From positions 1,963,501 through 2,027,500 of the forward strand of contig CP123444.1 of the NCBI GenBank assembly GCA_029866965.1: a stretch of DNA of 64,000 bases. Reading direction: 5' to 3'. Source of the stretch: Flavobacteriaceae bacterium YJPT1-3 (GTDB taxonomy: Bacteria; Bacteroidota; Bacteroidia; Flavobacteriales; Flavobacteriaceae). Shown here piece after piece: positions 8,309 through 18,307 of this stretch (position 1 is the first letter of the stretch; each line of letters starts with the position of its first letter). Under the pieces are notes generated by a model that searched no databases, was not told the DNA's origin, and saw only the letters and a program-made list of their open reading frames with translations. Made by a program: the position numbers and the translations under genes.

Positions 8309-9859
8309 ATGGAAAAACTGCAAACCCAACCACAATACAAACCCGATCGCAGTCAGGTGATCTCGCTGGAACGCGGTAAGATACCGCCTCAAGCAGTTGA
8401 TTTAGAGGAAGTTGTGCTTGGAGCGATGATGATCGACAAAAAAGGAGTTGATGAGATCATCGATATTCTCACCCCGGATGTGTTCTACAAAGACGCCCAT
8501 CGATTGATCTATGACGCGATCCGCGTGCTATTTGAAGAAGGACAGCCCATCGACTTATTAACGGTTTCCGAGCAGTTGCGTAAGATGGGAAAACTGGATG
8601 CCGCCGGAAAGGACTTTTACCTCATTCAATTGACCCAAAAAGTGTCTTCTTCCGCCCATATTGAGTACCACGCGCGTATCATTTTGCAGAAGTACATTCA
8701 GCGTAGCCTCATCAAAATCTCCAATGAGATCATTGAAGATGCCTACGATGAAACGACTGACGTTTTTGACCTGCTAGACACCGCAGAATCAAAATTGTAT
8801 GAAGTCACTCAGGGCAATATTAAAAAGAGCAGTGAAACAGCGCAGACCCTGGTCATCCAGGCTAAAAAGAAAATCGAAGAAATTTCCAATCAGGAAGGCC
8901 TATCCGGTATACCTTCAGGATTCAATAAATTGGACGCGCTAACTTCCGGCTGGCAGCCCAGTGACCTGGTCATCATCGCTGCCCGTCCGGGTATGGGTAA
9001 AACGGCGCTCACCCTCACCATGGCAAGAAACATTGCTGTGGATCAAAATATTCCGGTGGCCTTCTTTTCCCTGGAAATGAGCTCCGTACAGTTGATCACC
9101 CGTCTGATCTCCTCAGAAACCGGACTCAGTTCAGAAAAGCTGCGTACCGGTAAACTGGCAGATCACGAATGGAAACAACTGAACGTTAAGGTAAAGTCGC
9201 TGGAGAAAGCGCCCTTGTTCATTGATGATACCCCCTCCTTAAGTATTTTCGACCTGCGGGCGAAGGCCCGTCGTTTGGCCTCTCAGCACGGGATCAAGAT
9301 GATCATGATCGATTACCTGCAACTGATGACGGCGGCTACCAATAATAAAAATGGGAATCGGGAGCAGGAGATCTCCACCATTTCCCGTAACCTGAAGGCC
9401 CTGGCCAAAGAACTCAATGTTCCGGTCATTGCACTGTCTCAGTTATCCAGGGCGGTTGAAACCCGAGGAGGAAGCAAGCGACCTTTACTCTCTGACCTGC
9501 GGGAGTCAGGAGCCATCGAGCAGGATGCGGATATCGTAAGTTTCATCTACCGTCCCGAATACTACAAGATTGAAGAGTGGGATGATGAAGAGCGTAGTCC
9601 TACCGAAGGGCAAGCTGAATTTATCGTGGCCAAACACCGTAACGGGGGACTCGATAACATCCGAATGAAATTCATTGGACACCTTGGTAAATTTGACAAT
9701 CTGGAAGACTTCAGTACACCTTATGAATTTGGTTCCAAAATGAATGATGCGGCTAATGACGATACCTTCAAACCGGGTAATTTGCCCAGTCCCGATCAGG
9801 CCTTTGGAAGTTCATTCAATACCGACGGTCCCGATGATGACGACGGAGTACCCTTTTAA
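8309..9859 (+). CDS. dnaB: Replicative DNA helicase
   Basis: 516 residues from the ATG at 8309; an earlier in-frame ATG at 8273 would add an unrelated peptide and lies upstream of a TACATTCG promoter-like box (8296-8303). The N-terminal domain (from KIPPQAVDLEEVVLGAMMID) is followed by the RecA-like domain with Walker A ARPGMGKTALTL (about residue 225), FFSLEMSSVQLITRL, the Walker B region MIMIDYLQLM, VIALSQLSRAVETRGG, LRESGAIEQDADIV and the arginine-finger stretch AKHRNGGLDNIRMKF. It unwinds DNA at the fork as a hexamer. The acidic C-terminal tail (GPDDDDGVPF) resembles the SSB-type C-terminal tip. Confidence 0.97.
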   Translation: MEKLQTQPQYKPDRSQVISLERGKIPPQAVDLEEVVLGAMMIDKKGVDEIIDILTPDVFYKDAHRLIYDAIRVLFEEGQPIDLLTVSEQLRKMGKLDAAGKDFYLIQLTQKVSSSAHIEYHARIILQKYIQRSLIKISNEIIEDAYDETTDVFDLLDTAESKLYEVTQGNIKKSSETAQTLVIQAKKKIEEISNQEGLSGIPSGFNKLDALTSGWQPSDLVIIAARPGMGKTALTLTMARNIAVDQNIPVAFFSLEMSSVQLITRLISSETGLSSEKLRTGKLADHEWKQLNVKVKSLEKAPLFIDDTPSLSIFDLRAKARRLASQHGIKMIMIDYLQLMTAATNNKNGNREQEISTISRNLKALAKELNVPVIALSQLSRAVETRGGSKRPLLSDLRESGAIEQDADIVSFIYRPEYYKIEEWDDEERSPTEGQAEFIVAKHRNGGLDNIRMKFIGHLGKFDNLEDFSTPYEFGSKMNDAANDDTFKPGNLPSPDQAFGSSFNTDGPDDDDGVPF

Positions 9860-9885
9860 GACGTAAAAAGCGTTTTTGAACGTCT
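9859..9885 (+). terminator. Hairpin at the end of dnaB
   Basis: AGACGT at 9859-9864 pairs with ACGTCT at 9880-9885, and inside it AAAAA pairs with TTTTT around GCG. The stem starts on the last base of the dnaB stop codon. There is no proper T-run after it, so it may be an mRNA-end stabilising hairpin or a weak terminator. Confidence 0.45.
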
Positions 9886-9972
9886 CTATACGGTTTACAT
9901 GGCATAGGCAGACCTTGATTTAAATGCATATACTAGGCATAGTCTTTGTTTCGTTGTATTTTGAACACAATT

Positions 9973-11280
9973 ATGCGTATCTATTCCAATACTTTTAAAT
10001 CCTTTTTTCCCATCAGGGGTATCCGGCAGTACCTACTGGTACTCTTGATGGCGCTGCTTTCTACGCCTGCAATGGCCTCCTACATTCTCATTCCAATGGA
10101 TGCCGATGGGCAGCAGAATCACTTAAAAGCCTACGGAATCACGTATTGGGTGTTGAGCAAACAGCAAAAAGTACAATGGCTCTTAAATTACCGTGGCGGC
10201 TCTTTTTTACTGCAGGATACGGAGCTTACGCGAAAGGAATGCCAGATCAGAGGGGTGTCTTTTGAGGTCATTTCCGAATCCAAAGGCGCGCAGATCCTTG
10301 ATGAAATCAGCAGTCCCTCTCAGAATATGGAAGCGGTGGTTCTTGAAAAAGCGCCTAAGATCGCGGTGTACACCCCCACTTCCAATGCACCCTGGGATGA
10401 TGCGGTCACCATGGTGTTAACCTATGCAGAGATCCCTTACGAGACGGTTTACGATAAGGAGGTGCTGGAGGATGATCTGATTCTTTACGACTGGTTGCAC
10501 TTGCATCACGAAGACTTTACCGGTCAGTACGGAAAATTTTACGGCAGCTACCGGGCAGCCCCCTGGTACATCGCTGAAAAGCAAGCCGCAGAAGCCCTGG
10601 CCAAAGAGTTAGGATACGATAAAGTATCGAAGGCTAAGGAGGCGGTAGCCTTAAAAATCAGAGACTACGTAGTGGGAGGCGGCTTTATGTTTGCGATGTG
10701 CAGCGCCACCGATAGCTTTGATATTGCCCTGTCGGCTCAGGGGGTGGACATTTGTGAGCCCATGTTTGACGGCGATCCTTCGGATGCCAACTACCAGGCT
10801 AAGCTCGACTTCCAGCAAACTTTCGCATTTACCAATTTTCAACTGGAGCGTTCACCCATCGTCTACGAATTCTCTTCCATCGATATGACCCGCAAACGGC
10901 GTATCCCTATGCAAACGGATTATTTTACCCTAAAAGAATACTCGGCCAAATGGGATCCGGTGCCCACCATGCTCACGCAAAACCACACAGCCCTGGTCAA
11001 AGGATTTATGGGCCAAACCACCGCTTACGATCCGGAGGTTCTTAAGGCCTCTGTGCTGGTCATGGGAGAAAACCTGACCAATGGAGAAGCACGCTACATT
11101 CACGGCATCAAGGGCAAGGGCTTCTTTACCTTTTATGGCGGACATGATCCGGAGGATTACCAGCACCGGGTAGGGGATCCCAAAACGGAACTGGAATTAC
11201 ATCCTACTTCTCCGGGCTATCGTCTCATTCTGAATAATGTGCTCTTTCCTGCGGCACGCAAGAAAAAGCAAAAGACCTGA
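9973..11280 (+). CDS. Secreted protein of the flavobacterial 'asparagine synthetase B-like' family
   Basis: 435 residues from the ATG at 9973, just downstream of a TATTTTGA promoter-like box at 9957. The signal peptide (RQYLLVLLMALLSTPAMA) leads into SYILIPMDADGQQNHLKAYG, a strongly conserved opening in Flavobacteriia. Databases, as I recall, label this family 'asparagine synthetase B', but no glutaminase or PP-loop is visible, so the name is doubtful. A block IAVYTPTSNAPWDDAVTMVL and LHLHHEDFTGQYGKF, plus GGGFMFAMCSATDSFDIAL and GFFTFYGGHDPEDYQHRV, suggest a class I glutamine-amidotransferase-like flavodoxin fold with a Cys in MCSATD. The stop overlaps the next start (TGATG), so it is coupled to the DUF922 gene. 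Confidence 0.75.
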   Translation: MRIYSNTFKSFFPIRGIRQYLLVLLMALLSTPAMASYILIPMDADGQQNHLKAYGITYWVLSKQQKVQWLLNYRGGSFLLQDTELTRKECQIRGVSFEVISESKGAQILDEISSPSQNMEAVVLEKAPKIAVYTPTSNAPWDDAVTMVLTYAEIPYETVYDKEVLEDDLILYDWLHLHHEDFTGQYGKFYGSYRAAPWYIAEKQAAEALAKELGYDKVSKAKEAVALKIRDYVVGGGFMFAMCSATDSFDIALSAQGVDICEPMFDGDPSDANYQAKLDFQQTFAFTNFQLERSPIVYEFSSIDMTRKRRIPMQTDYFTLKEYSAKWDPVPTMLTQNHTALVKGFMGQTTAYDPEVLKASVLVMGENLTNGEARYIHGIKGKGFFTFYGGHDPEDYQHRVGDPKTELELHPTSPGYRLILNNVLFPAARKKKQKT

Positions 11281-11810
11281 TGCGCTTATTTCTTTGGTTG
11301 GCATTCATCTCTGGAGGAGCGCTTACGGCCCAGGAGCGTATCGCCTGGGATGCGTATCGTCCCCTGAACTGGAGCGATTTTCAGGGCATCGCAGATCGCC
11401 AGGTCGCCTACGTGGCCAATACGGCCAGTGGTATTAGTCATTCCTATGAGATCGATCAGCGCGGTTTTTTTCGAAAAGAAAGCTCTGTGGTTACGGCTAA
11501 TTTCTATCCTCAATATTCCTGGTACAAGCGAAATCGAGTCAACGCACAGGTCTTGGCTCACGAACGGGTTCATTTTGATATCTCGGAGGTATTCGCTCGA
11601 AAGTTCAGAAAGCGTATCGCCCAGTTTTCCTTTTCTTCACGCTCCCAGCAGGAGATCAAACAACTGTATCAACGCATTGAGCGCGAACGGCAACAGGCTC
11701 AGGCAGACTATGACCGTGATACTCAACATTCCATAAATCCCGCACAAGAAGCTTTGTGGAGACAAAAGGTCCAGTTGTGGTTGCGGGAATATCAGGATTT
11801 CGCACGCTAA
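11280..11810 (+). CDS. Secreted DUF922-type Zn-dependent protease
   Basis: 176 residues with a short signal peptide (MRLFLWLAFISGGALTAQ). It carries an HExxH zinc motif in LAHERVHFDISEVFARKF (about residues 97-101). It also has the DUF922 hallmarks: the W-x-D-F in LNWSDFQG and the C-terminal YDRDTQHSINPAQEALW, where a Thr-x-His pair is typical of the family. DUF922 proteins are predicted secreted metalloproteases; no substrate is known. The start codon overlaps the stop of the upstream secreted protein by one base, so the two products are made together and probably act in the same compartment. Confidence 0.75.
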   Translation: MRLFLWLAFISGGALTAQERIAWDAYRPLNWSDFQGIADRQVAYVANTASGISHSYEIDQRGFFRKESSVVTANFYPQYSWYKRNRVNAQVLAHERVHFDISEVFARKFRKRIAQFSFSSRSQQEIKQLYQRIERERQQAQADYDRDTQHSINPAQEALWRQKVQLWLREYQDFAR

Positions 11811-11814
11811 GCAC

Positions 11815-12039
11815 ATGGATCAGGACCATCTCATTGAATTGGCACACTACCGCATGCCTTTCGGGAAATACAAAAATTACTACCTGGTCGATATCCCTGA
11901 GGCCTACTATACCTGGTTCCGTCAGAAAGGATTCCCGGAGGGTAAATTAGGCCGACTCTTGCAGGAAATGCACGAGATCAAGATCAACGGATTAGAACCC
12001 CTTGTACGTCGTGTTCAACGGGAATTTCCAAAGAAATAA
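11815..12039 (+). CDS. DUF3820 family protein
   Basis: 74 residues, complete, four bases after the DUF922 stop. It contains the family core YRMPFGKYKNYYLVDIPEAY followed by WFRQKGFPEGKLGRLLQEM, a small motif also seen in exonuclease-associated and stand-alone proteins (MPFGKYKG...L.D.P..YL.W). It is cytosolic with no signal peptide. The function is unknown; the motif is thought to be a small nucleic-acid-associated module. It is the third gene of the 9973-12039 operon although its two partners are exported. Confidence 0.75.
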   Translation: MDQDHLIELAHYRMPFGKYKNYYLVDIPEAYYTWFRQKGFPEGKLGRLLQEMHEIKINGLEPLVRRVQREFPKK

Positions 12040-12125
12040 TCGGTTTCCTACCTGCGATGTTCCTGATTCAACAGAATAACATAGGATTAAAGCAAACCGA
12101 CTAAAACGTCTCCGCCTTCAGTAGA

Positions 12126-13442
12126 TCAGAGGTGCTGGTTGATGATATTTTCAAACAGTTCTTGTTTGCCACTGCGTAGTGCCACCTCACCCTGGTCTTT
12201 GGCGATGTCATAAAGGTCTTTCAAATTCAATTTACCTTCTTCAAAGGCTTTCCCCGTTCCACTGTCAAAACTGCTGTAGCGCTTTTGTCGAAGTGCTTTA
12301 TAGGCTGAGGAGCTTAGGATACGGTCTGCGGCGAGCAGGGCTCTGGCAAAGGTATCGGCCCCACCGATATGCGCGTAAAAAATATCTTCCAGATCGGTAC
12401 TGTTCCTTCTGATTTTGGCATCAAAATTTACGCCGCCGCCTTGTAATCCTCCTGCTTCTAAGAAGATCAACATGGCTTCCGTAGTTTCTTGAATATTGTT
12501 TGGAAACTGGTCGGTATCCCAACCGTTTTGGTAATCTCCGCGGTTGGCGTCTATACTTCCCAGCATGCCGGCTTTGGCAGCGACTGCCAGTTCATGTTGA
12601 AAGGTATGTTGGGCCAGGGTCGCATGATTCACTTCAATATTTAACTTAAAATCGGAGTCCAGGCCGTACTCCTTAAGAAAGCCGATGGCGGTAGTTGCAT
12701 CAAAATCGTATTGATGCTTCATAGGTTCCATGGGCTTAGGTTCGATAAAGAAAGTACCCTTAAAACCTTGTCCCCGGGCGTAGTCCCTAGCCATGGTTAA
12801 AAATTGAGCCATATGATCCTGTTCTCTTCCCAGGTCGGTGTTCAACAGGGACATATAGCCTTCCCGTCCGCCCCAGAAGACATAATTCTCGCCATCCAAC
12901 TCCATCGTCGCATCCAGGGCCAGTTTTACCTGACCGCCGGCACGGGCGACCACATCAAAATCAGGATTGGTGGCTGCGCCGTTCATGTAGCGGGGATTCG
13001 AAAAACAATTAGCGGTTCCCCAGAGCAGTTGGATACCCGATTCTTCTTTTTTGGCTTTAATGTAATCGACGATGGTGCGAAGTCGCTTTTCCGATTCCAC
13101 GAAAGTATACCCTTCCTGAATCAGGTCAAAATCGTGAAAACAGAAATAATCAAAGCCCATTTTTGTAATGAACTCAAAGGCGGCATCCGCTTTGTCTTTG
13201 GCTGCCTGCAGGGGATCGGAAGATCGATCCCAGGGAAAATTTTGGGTTCCCGGGCCAAAGGGATCGGCACCCTGACCGCAGAAGGTATGCCAGTAGGCGA
13301 TAGCGAACTTAAAGTGTTCACGCATGGTTTTTCCGGCCACCACCTGATCGGGATTGTAGTATTTAAAAGCGAGAGGATTGTCTGAATCTTTACCCTCGTA
13401 GTGAATTGCATCAATATTTTTAAAGTAAATGGTATCTCCCAT
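12126..13442 (-). CDS. xylA: Xylose isomerase
   Basis: 438 residues, the usual length of type II enzymes. It converts D-xylose to D-xylulose with two divalent metals. The catalytic His lies in [14 protein letters not shown]; the active-site Lys and metal ligands lie in [38 protein letters not shown] and [20 protein letters not shown]. The substrate loop beginning [15 protein letters not shown] is also complete. It is the second gene of an operon, two bases after the xylB stop. No xylose transporter or regulator lies next to it in this window. Confidence 0.97.
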   Translation of the reverse strand: MGDTIYFKNIDAIHYEGKDSDNPLAFKYYNPDQVVAGKTMREHFKFAIAYWHTFCGQGADPFGPGTQNFPWDRSSDPLQAAKDKADAAFEFITKMGFDYFCFHDFDLIQEGYTFVESEKRLRTIVDYIKAKKEESGIQLLWGTANCFSNPRYMNGAATNPDFDVVARAGGQVKLALDATMELDGENYVFWGGREGYMSLLNTDLGREQDHMAQFLTMARDYARGQGFKGTFFIEPKPMEPMKHQYDFDATTAIGFLKEYGLDSDFKLNIEVNHATLAQHTFQHELAVAAKAGMLGSIDANRGDYQNGWDTDQFPNNIQETTEAMLIFLEAGGLQGGGVNFDAKIRRNSTDLEDIFYAHIGGADTFARALLAADRILSSSAYKALRQKRYSSFDSGTGKAFEEGKLNLKDLYDIAKDQGEVALRSGKQELFENIINQHL

Positions 13443-13444
13443 AA

Positions 13445-14926
13445 TTAGGTGTTTAAGTGTTTACTGAGGCATATTTTCCAACGGGCATAAGCCTCCTGAT
13501 ACGGTTTCTTTTGCGCTAGCGGACGAACAGTTGTTACTAAATCATTCCTACTGATCTGATCGCTAAACGCATCAAAATCACCATTGGTAATCCCTGCTGC
13601 ACGAGCGGCTCCAACGGCTCCTGTGGTATTGTAAATTTCTATATCGTGTCCAATGAGCGTTGCGACGGTCTCCGCGAAGAGGCTTGAACGGAATAGGTTA
13701 TCATTCCCCGTGCGAATCACTGCTATCTGCGTTTGGTCTTTTTTTAAGAGCTCCATACCATAGACAAAGGCAAAAGCAATTCCTTCCAAGGCAGACCGAC
13801 ATAGATGCCCCTGATGATGACGATTAAAATCGAGGTTCGCCCATTGACTTCCGAGCCGACGATTAGAGAACATGCGTTCGGCCCCATTCCCGAAAGGGAG
13901 CGTGATTAAGCCGTCTGACCCTACCGGAATCCTAGCAGCTTCTTCATTCATGACAGCATAGGACTCCACCTGAAACGTTTTTTTAAGCCACCGGTATTGA
14001 ATCCCTGCTCCGTTAATATTTAAGAGTCGGCCAATCATTTGTTGGTCTGGCGTATGATTGACGTGGGCAAACTGGTTGACTTTTGAGATTTCCTGAGGTT
14101 GCAGATGATCGCTCACAGCATAAATAACCCCCGAGGTCCCTCCGGTGATGGCCACCTCGCCCGGCTTTAAGATATTCAATGACAGCGCATTGTTGGGTTG
14201 ATCACCGGAGCGGTAGCGTACGGGAATTCCGGCTGGAAGTCCGCTGGCCTCGGCCGCTTGTTGATGAACTGTACCCTGATCTTCGAAATTATTGACCAGC
14301 GGCGGAGTCAGCATGGTATTGATGCCGTAATAATCCAGTAATTCCGTTGCGATCTGGTTTTGTTTATAGTCCCATAAAGTGCCTTCCGAAAGTCCGTTGC
14401 GGGTGGTCGAGTATTGACCCGTGAGGCGATAAGCGATATAATCGCCGGGCAGCATATAGTGATGGATACGGGCATAAATCGCCGGCTCGTGCTGCTGGAC
14501 CCATTTCAGCTTAGATGCCGTAAAATTTCCGGGTGCATTGAGGAGATGATCGCGGCAGTAGTCCTGGCCCAGGTCGTTTAATGCTTGATTTCCTATGGAG
14601 ACCGCCCGACTGTCGCACCAAATGATGGCGGGGCGCAGTGGCTGGCCATCGGGGTCAACCACGACCAGGCCGTGCATTTGGTAGGCAATTCCAATTGCGC
14701 TGATTTGTTCGCTTGAAATCCCGCTTTCATTTAAAATGCGCTTAGTAGCCTTGCAGACCAGTTCCCACCAAAGCTCGGGATCTTGCTCAGCCCATCCCGG
14801 TTGAGGGGAGTGGATCTCCATTTCTCCCGGAGGTTCGTGTAGAGCGCCCAGGCTTTCTCCGGTCTCTGCAGAGACTAGCGCTACTTTGACAGAAGAGCTG
14901 CCGATGTCATATCCCAGGTAGTACAA
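13445..14926 (-). CDS. xylB: Xylulokinase
   Basis: 493 residues of the FGGY carbohydrate kinase family. It phosphorylates D-xylulose to xylulose 5-phosphate, the substrate of the transketolase at 2-4 kb. The start is a TTG at 14926: an in-frame stop lies a few codons upstream and the protein begins [16 protein letters not shown], exactly the phosphate-1 motif. Other motifs are [52 protein letters not shown] and the C-terminal adenosine region [10 protein letters not shown]. The gene is first in a two-gene xylBA operon. Confidence 0.95.
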   Translation of the reverse strand: MYYLGYDIGSSSVKVALVSAETGESLGALHEPPGEMEIHSPQPGWAEQDPELWWELVCKATKRILNESGISSEQISAIGIAYQMHGLVVVDPDGQPLRPAIIWCDSRAVSIGNQALNDLGQDYCRDHLLNAPGNFTASKLKWVQQHEPAIYARIHHYMLPGDYIAYRLTGQYSTTRNGLSEGTLWDYKQNQIATELLDYYGINTMLTPPLVNNFEDQGTVHQQAAEASGLPAGIPVRYRSGDQPNNALSLNILKPGEVAITGGTSGVIYAVSDHLQPQEISKVNQFAHVNHTPDQQMIGRLLNINGAGIQYRWLKKTFQVESYAVMNEEAARIPVGSDGLITLPFGNGAERMFSNRRLGSQWANLDFNRHHQGHLCRSALEGIAFAFVYGMELLKKDQTQIAVIRTGNDNLFRSSLFAETVATLIGHDIEIYNTTGAVGAARAAGITNGDFDAFSDQISRNDLVTTVRPLAQKKPYQEAYARWKICLSKHLNT

Positions 14927-15106
14927 GCTGGCCGTGATTTAAATCTGATTCTATACGATTTGCGAGCAGGGTCTAAGAGAGGATACCGGATCTACCAGCC
15001 GCTTTTACTCGCAAAACCTTAACAATTTAAATAAATAATATTGGAGCCCATACTAGCCGACTGTAGAATTGTCAAACAGGCAAGCTCTAAAAAAACAAGA
15101 ATTCCT

Positions 15107-15646
15107 TTACGGGCGCAGTTCCAGCCGATCGATAAGCAGCGTAAAATCCTGTTCCTTTTTGTTTCCGATAAGAAAAACGATCTGTTCGATCTGATCACCA
15201 TTGAAATTGGGAAGATCGAGTTTTCGACCCCGGAAGGAAGGCTCCATGGAGGCTAGCGGAATGCTAATTTCTTCCCATTGACCTGAGGTAGCGAAGGTAG
15301 CGATGTAGGAATAATAAGTATCTCGGTCTCCTTTGATTCTGAACTGATAGTCTTTACCATCACCTTTAAGACGAATGACCACATGCTTGTTGTCCTTTAC
15401 GGCGGTTGGCGCTACATCATACTGAATGCTGCAGAAACCGCCATTGTTGGCCAAAGAGACGTGCCCCTCGAAAAGGGCGTGGCCATCACTGGTCAACGAA
15501 ATATCGCTGTTCGAACGCCCTCCCATGACCGTATCATTTACGATGTTCCAGTCTTTGATATCGGAAGAAGCATTAAAATCATAAAGCAGTTGTATGGCAG
15601 ACCCCATCAGCGTAAGGATAAATAATAAAGTGAAGACTTTAGGCAT
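15107..15646 (-). CDS. CIA30 family protein, secreted
   Basis: 179 residues with a signal peptide (MPKVFTLLFILTLMGSAIQ). The rest is one CIA30 (complex I intermediate-associated protein 30) beta-sandwich: DIKDWNIVNDTVMGGRSNS, LFEGHVSLANNGGFCSIQYD, VVIRLKGDGKDYQFRIKGD, EEISIPLASMEPSFRGRKL and IEQIVFLIGNKKEQDFTLLI. Bacterial homologues are not part of complex I; the fold is galactose-binding-like and the role is unknown. It has no close neighbour on either side. Confidence 0.85.
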   Translation of the reverse strand: MPKVFTLLFILTLMGSAIQLLYDFNASSDIKDWNIVNDTVMGGRSNSDISLTSDGHALFEGHVSLANNGGFCSIQYDVAPTAVKDNKHVVIRLKGDGKDYQFRIKGDRDTYYSYIATFATSGQWEEISIPLASMEPSFRGRKLDLPNFNGDQIEQIVFLIGNKKEQDFTLLIDRLELRP

Positions 15647-15658
15647 ACTGGAAGATAA

Positions 15659-15672
15659 GCTTTCGCGAAAGC
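15659..15672. repeat. GCTTTCGCGAAAGC palindrome, intergenic copy
   Basis: A perfect 14-base palindrome between the CIA30 start and the end of the M28 gene. It is one of two intergenic copies (the other, one mismatch, is at 49111) of a family that otherwise lies inside genes. Confidence 0.85.
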
Positions 15673-15696
15673 AATCTCCGCTAAAGAAATTCTAAA

Positions 15697-17174
15697 TTAT
15701 TGCTTGACGGTTTTATTTCTCTGGTAAAGCTCATTACCGGCTGCTTCGTATTTATCGTCTTTGACCCAAAAAGGGGTTTCTGGATCATTGGCGATAAGTC
15801 GGCCGGAGAGTACATAGCCTCTAAAGAATTTCAGTAAATAGTCATAATCCAAAGAATCGGCTTCATCGCTGGCCTGGTGGTAGTACTTAAAGATCTCATC
15901 ATCAAAAGCATCGAAACCGGTGGAGTAGGTGGGCGCCGGTACTCCCGCTTTCGCGAAACTGACATTATCACTACGGTCAAATAACCCTTGTTCCGGAGCC
16001 GGGTCGTCAATGGCCTTAAGACCGAATGTTTTAGCCCCTTCGATCATGTGCTTTGCAGCGGTGGTACGTCCTAAACCGATGATGGTCGCCAGGTCGGTGT
16101 TGTTGTATCCGCCGCCATCTGTATTAAAACCATAAACGATATTTTTTAACGGGAAGAGCGGATTTTCTACGTAATAACGACTGCCTAAAAGTCCTTTTTC
16201 CTCGGCGGTAAAGAAGATGAAAAATGCAGAGCGTTTGGTGGGGTATTTTCCTAAGTTCTCGGCCATGCTCAACACAGCGGTGGTCCCTATGGCATTGTCT
16301 CTGGCGCCATTGTAAATGCTGTCTCCGGTAGCATCAGGTTCCCCTATGCCTACGTGGTCATAGTGGGCAGAATACATCAGGTATTGCTCTTTTAAGTCGG
16401 GGTCAGTTCCTTCCAAAAAACCCACCACATTTTGAGTTTCAATCATTTCCTCATGGATACCATCCGTAGTGATGGAAAGAGGCACAGACTGTTTTTCCAT
16501 AGCCATCAGTAGGGCCGGACTACTTTCCACCCACAGATGAAGAAAAGGATCCTTATCATCTTGTGCAGTGGGTATTTCTACACTTCCTTCCAGAGCATGC
16601 TTGACCCGGTCCCATAGACCGTCTTGGAAGGAAGCTACTTCAATCAATCCCTTAGCTCCATTTTTCCGGGCGAGCTCTTTTTTTCTTCCCGGGACCTATA
16701 GGCCGTTCTGGCATTTGCGGCTTCTGGTTTACCAGCCTTAACGATGACTATTTTATCTGTGACATTGATACTGGCATAGTCTTCCTCCAGGCCGTAACCG
16801 GCAACCACCGCTGATCCGGAAAATTCCATGGCCGGTCCGTCCAGGGTCACCTGTTCCGCGACTACAGACCCTGCCAATTTTAGGAGGCTTGATTCCGGTT
16901 GGCTTGTTTGACTCAGACTAAACTTTTGGTAGTAATCTCCGGTCAGTGGATTCGGTTGAATGCCGTATTTACGTAAACTGTTGGCAAGATAACTGGCAGC
17001 GATCTTATTGCCCTTGGTGCCAGTGCCCCGGCCTTCCAGCAAGTCGTCGGCCAGAAAATAGATATGTGCCTTGAGGGTATTCTGCTGAACGGTCTCTTGA
17101 GCCATATCCTTATCGGATTGCCCAAAGCTGAACGTAGCCACCAGGAATAAAACAATGGTAAATAGATTCTTCAT
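15697..17174 (-). pseudogene. M28 family peptidase, reading frame broken at an A7 run
   Basis: A secreted zinc aminopeptidase-type gene in two frames. The first part (17174 to the stop at 16644) has the signal MKNLFTIVLFLVATFSFGQ and the PA-like insert. It ends in EEKKSSPGKMELRD, out of family. The second part (frame open from 16647 to 15697) has the zinc sites SAHYDHVGIGEP, NGARDNAIGTTAVL, FTAEEKGLLGSRYY and SDNVSFAKAGVPAP. On the minus strand the break falls at GAAGAAAAAAAGAGCTC. Stepping back one base at A AAA AAG restores EEKKELARKNGAKGLIEVAS, which is what the family has there. So this is either a one-base homopolymer error, a real mutation, or a slippage site giving the full protein. 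A TATCTTTA box at 17194-17201 supports the ATG at 17174. Confidence 0.8.
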
Positions 17175-17193
17175 AGGAAAGGTGTTAGGCATC

Positions 17194-17201
17194 TAAAGAT
17201 A
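17194..17201 (-). promoter_or_regulatory. Promoter-like box of the M28 gene
   Basis: Minus-strand TATCTTTA, one mismatch from TAnnTTTG, 20 bases before the ATG at 17174. It places the first possible ATG (17192) at or near the transcription start, so 17174 is the better start. Confidence 0.5.
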
Positions 17202-17222
17202 AGTAGTTCTGCGTCTTAGTGG

Positions 17223-18191
17223 TTATTGAGCATTACTAATTTTTTCTCCTTGAACCGGAGAGTAGTCCGTTTTCAGCGCTCCATTGACCAGAATGGATTC
17301 AAAATAGGCCTTAGTTCCGGTGGCCTTATTCATGTCTTCTACATTTTGAATATGAAAATGCAGATGAGGTTCGGTCGAATTTCCGGAATTTCCCGTCAGG
17401 CCTAAAAGATCTCCTTGTTGCACCTGCTGGCCTTCTTCAACCACGATGGAATGCTTTTTAAAATGGGCAAAAAGCAGGTACTCATTTTCACCCGTTTTAA
17501 GGATGACCGTATTGCCAGGTACATAGAGGGGATTCTTGGTGCCGGGTTCATTGTCTTTCACACCATCTACCACCAGGACCACTTCGCCAGCAGCAGGAGC
17601 GGTCAGTTCTTTGCCAAAAGCATAATAGTCTTCGTTCTTTTCACCGGTTCCGCGGTAGGATTTTCCAGTTTTATCGGTGATGACCAGGTCAAAGGCATGT
17701 CTTTGCGCCCGACTTTCCACATGGTAATTTTGGGCTTTGGTGTCTCCGCCCCACACCACCGTCCAGGTGTCTTTAAAAGGCAAGATCAGCGAGGTTTTAT
17801 TGCGCGTCAAAACGGGCAGATTCTCTTCTTCATAAGGCCTAATTAATAAACCGGTGTATGCTCCATTTTCATCGGATGAGAGAAAAACGTTAAAAATGCT
17901 GTTGTCAAAAGTGGTTTTGTATTGAGCTGAGCTTCCATTGACGTAATCCGTGAACTCCATCTGTTGAATCGCTCCAGCCTCCTCCTTGAACTGACTGAGG
18001 AAGGCCTTAATTTGTGCAAGAGAAATGGCATTTTGCATGACCGGAGCGAAACGTGCATACAGCGTTTCCGCATCGCCCGCATTATAGTTTTTTTGGAAAA
18101 ATTCAGCCAGTTCCTGATCAACTGGTTTAGGACTTTGAGCCGACAGGCTTAGACTTATTCCTAAAAAAAGTAGTAAAAATGAACATTTCAT
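17223..18191 (-). CDS. Secreted M23 family metallopeptidase with N-terminal DUF3887-like domain
   Basis: 322 residues from the ATG at 18191; the signal peptide is KCSFLLLFLGISLSLSAQ. The region of about residues 25-115 resembles DUF3887 (a small alpha/beta domain with LYARFAPVMQNAISLAQIKA and MEFTDYVNGSSAQYKTTF). The C-terminal half is an M23 (LytM) domain with zinc ligands in AQRHAFDLVI (His and Asp) and GNSGNSTEPHLHFHIQ (HxH) and the conserved AFGKELTAPAAGEVV. M23 enzymes cleave peptidoglycan cross-bridges or act as activators. It lies 48 bases downstream of the M28 promoter region on the same strand. Confidence 0.85.
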   Translation of the reverse strand: MKCSFLLLFLGISLSLSAQSPKPVDQELAEFFQKNYNAGDAETLYARFAPVMQNAISLAQIKAFLSQFKEEAGAIQQMEFTDYVNGSSAQYKTTFDNSIFNVFLSSDENGAYTGLLIRPYEEENLPVLTRNKTSLILPFKDTWTVVWGGDTKAQNYHVESRAQRHAFDLVITDKTGKSYRGTGEKNEDYYAFGKELTAPAAGEVVLVVDGVKDNEPGTKNPLYVPGNTVILKTGENEYLLFAHFKKHSIVVEEGQQVQQGDLLGLTGNSGNSTEPHLHFHIQNVEDMNKATGTKAYFESILVNGALKTDYSPVQGEKISNAQ

Positions 18192-18307
18192 GCATACCAA
18201 GTTTTGCTAAAGATAAGAAAAGGGACGCCGACCCCAAGTCAGGGGCTCAGGTAAAAGCCTGTCCTGAACAGGATTATTTTTAGCCGGTAATCCCTTGGAA
18301 ATTAACG

